Below, in pieces: positions 7,285 through 9,203 of a DNA stretch of 9,203 nucleotides; the first letter of the stretch is position 1; each line of letters opens with the position of its first letter. The position numbers and the translations under genes were made by a program. The notes under the pieces are model-generated. The model saw nothing but the letters and a program-made list of their open reading frames with translations. It was not told where the DNA came from and did no database searches. The DNA comes from Halomonas sp. (GTDB taxonomy: Bacteria > Pseudomonadota > Gammaproteobacteria > Pseudomonadales > Halomonadaceae). Location of the stretch: NCBI GenBank assembly GCA_003560175.1, contig PWIZ01000171.1, positions 1 through 9,203 on the forward strand, written 5' to 3'.

Positions 7285-7539
7285 TCAGCGACGATGGCGC
7301 TGGCGATAGCGATGCAGGGCGACACCGATTACCGCCATCACCTCCTCATCCTGCTGCGCAGGGGGCGCCGAGCGGGCGGCACCGGAGGCGGCCGACTCGA
7401 CCGGTGCGGGAGCGAAGCGCCGGAGGAGCAGCGACATCAGGGTGATGGTCATCACCAGAACGGTAAGAAAAACAAAAACGAAGCCCATGCCTAGGGCCAT
7501 CAGGGTCAGACCTTCCTCCAGCAGCTCGAAATCCTGCAT
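7285..7539 (-). CDS. oadG: Oxaloacetate decarboxylase, gamma subunit OadG
   Basis: A small 84-residue membrane protein: one hydrophobic helix (residues 11-39, LTLMALGMGFVFVFLTVLVM and onward), a Pro/Ala-rich cytoplasmic linker (about 42-65) and a short C-terminal segment VMAVIGVALHRYRQRHRR like that of other OadG proteins. OadG anchors OadA to OadB and helps assemble the complex; in Klebsiella its C-terminal part contacts OadA and a zinc ion. I chose the ATG at 7539 (MQDFELLEEGLTLM) because of a GGAGG ribosome site six bases upstream (minus-strand reading of 7546-7550). The in-frame codon 14 residues further upstream has no such support. It is the first gene of the oadGAB operon. Confidence 0.93.
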   Translation of the reverse strand: MQDFELLEEGLTLMALGMGFVFVFLTVLVMTITLMSLLLRRFAPAPVESAASGAARSAPPAQQDEEVMAVIGVALHRYRQRHRR

Positions 7540-7597
7540 ACGGTGCCTCCGTGTGATCTTCAGCCACCATGCGTCGATCACTCAACAACATGGCGCC

Positions 7598-7623
7598 TTG
7601 CGCAATTTTTCTGGTGCTATAAC
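7598..7623 (+). promoter_or_regulatory. Candidate promoter for dusC (extended -10)
   Basis: TGC-TATAAC at 7615-7623 is a good extended -10 element; the upstream TTGCGC (7598-7603) is a possible -35, but the 14-base spacing is short. Transcription would begin near 7630, about 25 bases before the chosen dusC ATG. This is a prediction by eye, and the region also has to hold the divergent oadG promoter. Confidence 0.35.
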
Positions 7624-7631
7624 CTGCCAGA

Positions 7632-7649
7632 TTGTCGACAAATTGCAAT
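7632..7649. repeat. Adjacent palindromes in the oadG-dusC divergent region
   Basis: TTGTCGACAA (7632-7641) is a perfect ten-base palindrome, directly followed by ATTGCAAT (7642-7649), an eight-base one. A third, TTGCGCAA, lies at 7598-7605, over the possible -35 of the dusC promoter. All share a TTG...CAA frame. They sit between oadG and dusC and could be operator half-sites or by-products of local base composition. No known regulator can be named. Confidence 0.35.
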
Positions 7650-7655
7650 GGTGTC

Positions 7656-8645
7656 ATGGTGGAAGTCAGCGTTGTTAATTTACTACAAGAGCCCTCAGGG
7701 CGGCTCGGCCTGGCGCCGATGGAAGGCGTCATCGACGCCCACACACGGGACCTGCTGACCCGCCAGCCGGGCTTCGACTGGACGGTCACCGAATTCGTCA
7801 GGGTCGTCGACGCTCGCCTGCCGCCGCGAGTCTTCCACAAGCACTGCCCCGAGCTGCTGCGCCCTGAGGTCGCGACCCCCAGCGGGATACCGGTCCATCT
7901 GCAGCTGCTGGGCTCCGACCCGACGGCGCTGGCTGCCAACGCCCGCCAGGCACTGAGCCTCCGCGCCACCAGCATCGACCTCAACTTCGGCTGCCCGGCC
8001 AAGCTGGTCAACCGCCACGACGGCGGCGCCTCCCTGCTGCGCGACCCGAGACGGGTTCGCGCAGCGGTGGCTGCGGTCAACGAGGCCGTGGGCCATGCCA
8101 TCCCGGTCACCGCCAAGATGCGCCTCGGCTTCGCCGACCGCCGCCTGGCCCTGGCCTGCGCCCTTGCCGCCGAGGCCGGCGGCGCCCGCCAGCTGGTGGT
8201 GCACGGCCGCACCCGTAACGAAGGCTACCGCCCTCCGGCCCACTGGGAGTGGATCGGGCGTATCCGCGCCCGCCTGTCGATTCCGGTCATCGCCAACGGC
8301 GATATCTGGAGCCTCGAGGACTACTGGCGTGCCCGCACCCTGTCGGGCTGTCGCGACGTGATGATCGGTCGTGGCGCCCTGGCCGACCCCGGGCTGGCCC
8401 CGCGCATCCGCCACTGGCAGCTTACCGGGAAACGCCTGCCGGAAACGCCCTGGGCGGCCCGAGCCGAGACCCTGATTTGCTTCGCCTACCTGCAACGCAG
8501 CACCCTGACCGAGCGCGTCGTGGCCTCCCTGATCAAGCAGTGGCTGAACCACATGCGCGCCCGGGACCCCGAAGCCGCCCGGCGTTTCGAGCGACTCAAG
8601 CGCATCAACAACCTGAGCGAGCTGCTCACCGGTCTTGCGGCATAA
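7656..8645 (+). CDS. dusC: tRNA-dihydrouridine synthase, DusC type
   Basis: A flavin-dependent enzyme that reduces uridine to dihydrouridine in the tRNA D-loop; the DusC subfamily acts at U16. The 329 residues show LAPMEGVIDAHTRDLL (19-34), VTEFVRVVDARLPPRVFHKHCPEL close to E. coli DusC, catalytic Cys113 in LNFGCPAKLVNRHDGG, the FMN-site segments TAKMRLGF, VVHGRTRNEGYRP and PVIANGDIW, then VMIGRGAL. The C-terminal helical domain contains LIKQWLNHMRA, like the RIKQWLSYLR of DusC. This argues for DusC rather than DusA or DusB. I chose the ATG at 7656, since the LAPMEG core begins only 18 residues later; the TTG at 7632 in the same frame is an alternative. There is no clear ribosome site for either, so the start is uncertain. 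It stands alone, divergent from oadG. Confidence 0.93.
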   Translation: MVEVSVVNLLQEPSGRLGLAPMEGVIDAHTRDLLTRQPGFDWTVTEFVRVVDARLPPRVFHKHCPELLRPEVATPSGIPVHLQLLGSDPTALAANARQALSLRATSIDLNFGCPAKLVNRHDGGASLLRDPRRVRAAVAAVNEAVGHAIPVTAKMRLGFADRRLALACALAAEAGGARQLVVHGRTRNEGYRPPAHWEWIGRIRARLSIPVIANGDIWSLEDYWRARTLSGCRDVMIGRGALADPGLAPRIRHWQLTGKRLPETPWAARAETLICFAYLQRSTLTERVVASLIKQWLNHMRARDPEAARRFERLKRINNLSELLTGLAA

Positions 8646-8658
8646 AAACTCGCGGGAT

Positions 8659-8695
8659 AAAAAAGAGGCGCACGTCGCAATGGCGACGGCGCCTC
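8659..8695 (-). terminator. Rho-independent terminator, second behind the tRNA cluster
   Basis: The arms GAGGCGC-A-CGTCGC (8665-8678) and GCGACGGCGCCTC (8683-8695) form a 13-base-pair stem with one bulged A and an AATG loop. Six A residues at 8659-8664 read as a T-tract after the stem on the minus strand, so the terminator works leftward, toward dusC. On the plus strand it lies 20 bases after the dusC stop without a T-tract, so it may also help end dusC. An outer eight-base-pair dyad (8649-8656 with 8712-8719) surrounds it. Confidence 0.8.
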
Positions 8696-8744
8696 AAACG
8701 ATCGCGAATCACCCGCGAGCTCGGGTAATTCCGACTAGCAGAAA

Positions 8745-8781
8745 AACGTCCGAACCAACTGGAATAACGACCGAAACAACT
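8745..8781. repeat. Imperfect direct repeat between the two terminators
   Basis: AACGTCCGAACCAACT (8745-8760) and AACGACCGAAACAACT (8766-8781) agree at 14 of 16 positions with a 21-base period. They sit in the non-coding stretch between the two minus-strand terminators. No function is evident. Confidence 0.5.
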
Positions 8782-8785
8782 CTGG

Positions 8786-8822
8786 GAAAAACAGAAGACC
8801 CGCCCTCCTGAGAGGGCGGGTC
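8786..8822 (-). terminator. Rho-independent terminator of the tRNA cluster
   Basis: An 11-base-pair perfect stem (GACCCGCCCTC 8797-8807; right arm 8812-8822) with a four-base loop is followed on the minus strand by TTCTGTTTTT, a good T-tract. It lies seven bases beyond the CCA end of the last tRNA-Arg gene and is the expected end of the Ser-Arg-Arg tRNA transcript. Confidence 0.88.
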
Positions 8823-8828
8823 AGAAAC

Positions 8829-8905
8829 TGGCGCGCCCGGGAGGATTCGAACCTCCGACCCCCTGATTCGTAGTCAGGTACTCTATCCAGCTGAGCTACG
8901 GGCGC
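8829..8905 (-). tRNA. tRNA-Arg(ACG), copy 2 in transcription order
   Basis: The 77-base gene reads GCGCCCGTAGCTCAGCTGG... on the minus strand. The acceptor stem GCGCCCG pairs with CGGGCGC, the anticodon stem CCTGA/TCAGG encloses the loop CTACGAA with anticodon ACG, and the T-arm is GGAGG-TTCGAAT-CCTCC. The discriminator is G and the CCA end is encoded (8829-8831). A34 of this anticodon is normally changed to inosine by TadA so that one tRNA reads CGU, CGC and CGA. The gene is identical to the neighbouring copy at 8965-9041, and a terminator follows at once. Confidence 0.97.
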
Positions 8906-8920
8906 GTGGTGCGATGATTA

Positions 8921-8938
8921 ACGTGATCGCCATCACGT
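8921..8938. repeat. Hairpin in the spacer between the two tRNA-Arg genes
   Basis: ACGTGAT and ATCACGT form a perfect seven-base-pair stem around CGCC in the 59-base spacer. In the precursor transcript it would separate the two tRNAs and could guide end processing. It has no T-tract, so it is not a terminator. Confidence 0.55.
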
Positions 8939-8964
8939 GAAACTGATCTGAAACTGGCTTGAAG

Positions 8965-9041
8965 TGGCGCGCCCGGGAGGATTCGAACCTCCGACCCCCT
9001 GATTCGTAGTCAGGTACTCTATCCAGCTGAGCTACGGGCGC
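8965..9041 (-). tRNA. tRNA-Arg(ACG), copy 1 in transcription order
   Basis: Base-for-base the same 77-base gene as the copy at 8829-8905, with the same cloverleaf, anticodon ACG, discriminator G and encoded CCA (8965-8967). The bases next to the 3' ends are also alike: TCTGAAACTGG upstream on the plus strand here and TCAGAAACTGG at the other copy. The duplication therefore probably included some flank. The gene lies 51 bases after the CCA end of tRNA-Ser and is presumably cotranscribed with it. Confidence 0.97.
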
Positions 9042-9092
9042 CCGGTCTTCAATCGTATCGTCCATCACTGCGAGACATGCGTCTTGCCGTCA

Positions 9093-9185
9093 TGGCGGAG
9101 AGGGAGGGATTCGAACCCTCGATGAGGCTATAAACCCCATACTCCCTTAGCAGGGGAGCGCCTTCAGCCACTCGGCCACCTCTCC
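9093..9185 (-). tRNA. tRNA-Ser(GCT)
   Basis: A 93-base class II tRNA gene reading GGAGAGGTGGCCGAGTGGCT... on the minus strand. The acceptor stem GGAGAGG/CCTCTCC, the anticodon stem CTCCC/GGGAG around CTGCTAA (anticodon GCT, reading AGC and AGU), a long variable arm typical of serine tRNAs, the T-arm GAGGG-TTCGAAT-CCCTC, discriminator G and encoded CCA (9093-9095) are all visible. The sequence closely resembles E. coli tRNA-Ser(GCU). It is the first gene of the cluster within the window; its promoter must lie beyond 9185, and only 18 bases of that flank are present. Confidence 0.97.
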
Positions 9186-9203
9186 CTATCGACACGGCGC
9201 ATA

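Noticed and set aside
5385..7445. 686-codon open frame on the plus strand opposite oadA
   Set aside because: It lies wholly antisense to the well-supported oadA gene and its flanks. The translation is His/Asp/Gly-rich with no recognisable domain, the usual mirror of high-GC codon use.
7695..8552. 285-codon open frame on the minus strand opposite dusC
   Set aside because: Antisense shadow of dusC with no ribosome site or recognisable domain.
8829..9041. Repeated tRNA-Arg sequence as a possible integration (att) duplication of a mobile element
   Set aside because: Both copies are complete, functional-looking tRNA genes only 59 bases apart, with no integrase or cargo between them; simple tandem duplication explains this.
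8883..9068. 61-codon open frame reading APVAQLDRVPDYESGGRRFESS
   Set aside because: This is the well-known spurious translation of a tRNA gene; the region is tRNA-Arg and its flanks.

Overview
The window looks like a piece of a GC-rich gammaproteobacterial chromosome. A sodium-pumping oxaloacetate decarboxylase (OadGAB), a System I cytochrome c maturation operon (ccm), a DusC-type tRNA modification enzyme, an E. coli-like LexA box and CCA-encoding tRNA genes together fit a marine or halophilic gammaproteobacterium. Halomonas or a relative is my best guess, but no marker here fixes the genus. Coding density is high, no gene-free stretch exceeds about 220 bases, and there is no sign of a prophage, transposon or CRISPR array.

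Layout, left to right. (1) 1-2641, minus strand: the first five genes of a cytochrome c maturation operon, ccmA-ccmB-ccmC-ccmD-ccmE, tightly packed with mostly overlapping ends. ccmE runs off the left edge, and ccmF and later genes presumably lie beyond. (2) 2642-2857: a divergent control region with a perfect FNR/Anr-type dyad on the ccm side and a near-consensus LexA box on the other. (3) 2858-3960, plus strand: a two-gene unit made of a UmuD/LexA-like self-cleaving protease without a DNA-binding domain and, overlapping by one base, a YigZ/IMPACT-family protein. A 14-base tandem triplication lies across the yigZ stop and places TGA in all three frames. (4) A strong hairpin at 4010-4041 separates this unit from (5) the convergent minus-strand operon oadG-oadA-oadB (4064-7539). 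(6) 7540-7655: a second divergent region holding several small TTG...CAA dyads. (7) 7656-8645, plus strand: dusC. (8) 8646-9203: a minus-strand tRNA cluster, tRNA-Ser(GCU) then two identical tRNA-Arg(ACG) genes, followed by two rho-independent terminators that face dusC.

How the genes work together. The ccm proteins load and hand over heme for periplasmic c-type cytochromes; the FNR-like site suggests oxygen-responsive control. OadG, OadA and OadB form one membrane complex that decarboxylates oxaloacetate to pyruvate and exports sodium. DusC and the tRNA cluster are translation functions. The least ordinary part is the LexA-box-controlled umuD-like/yigZ pair: a damage-inducible autoprotease with no umuC beside it, translationally coupled to an IMPACT-family gene.
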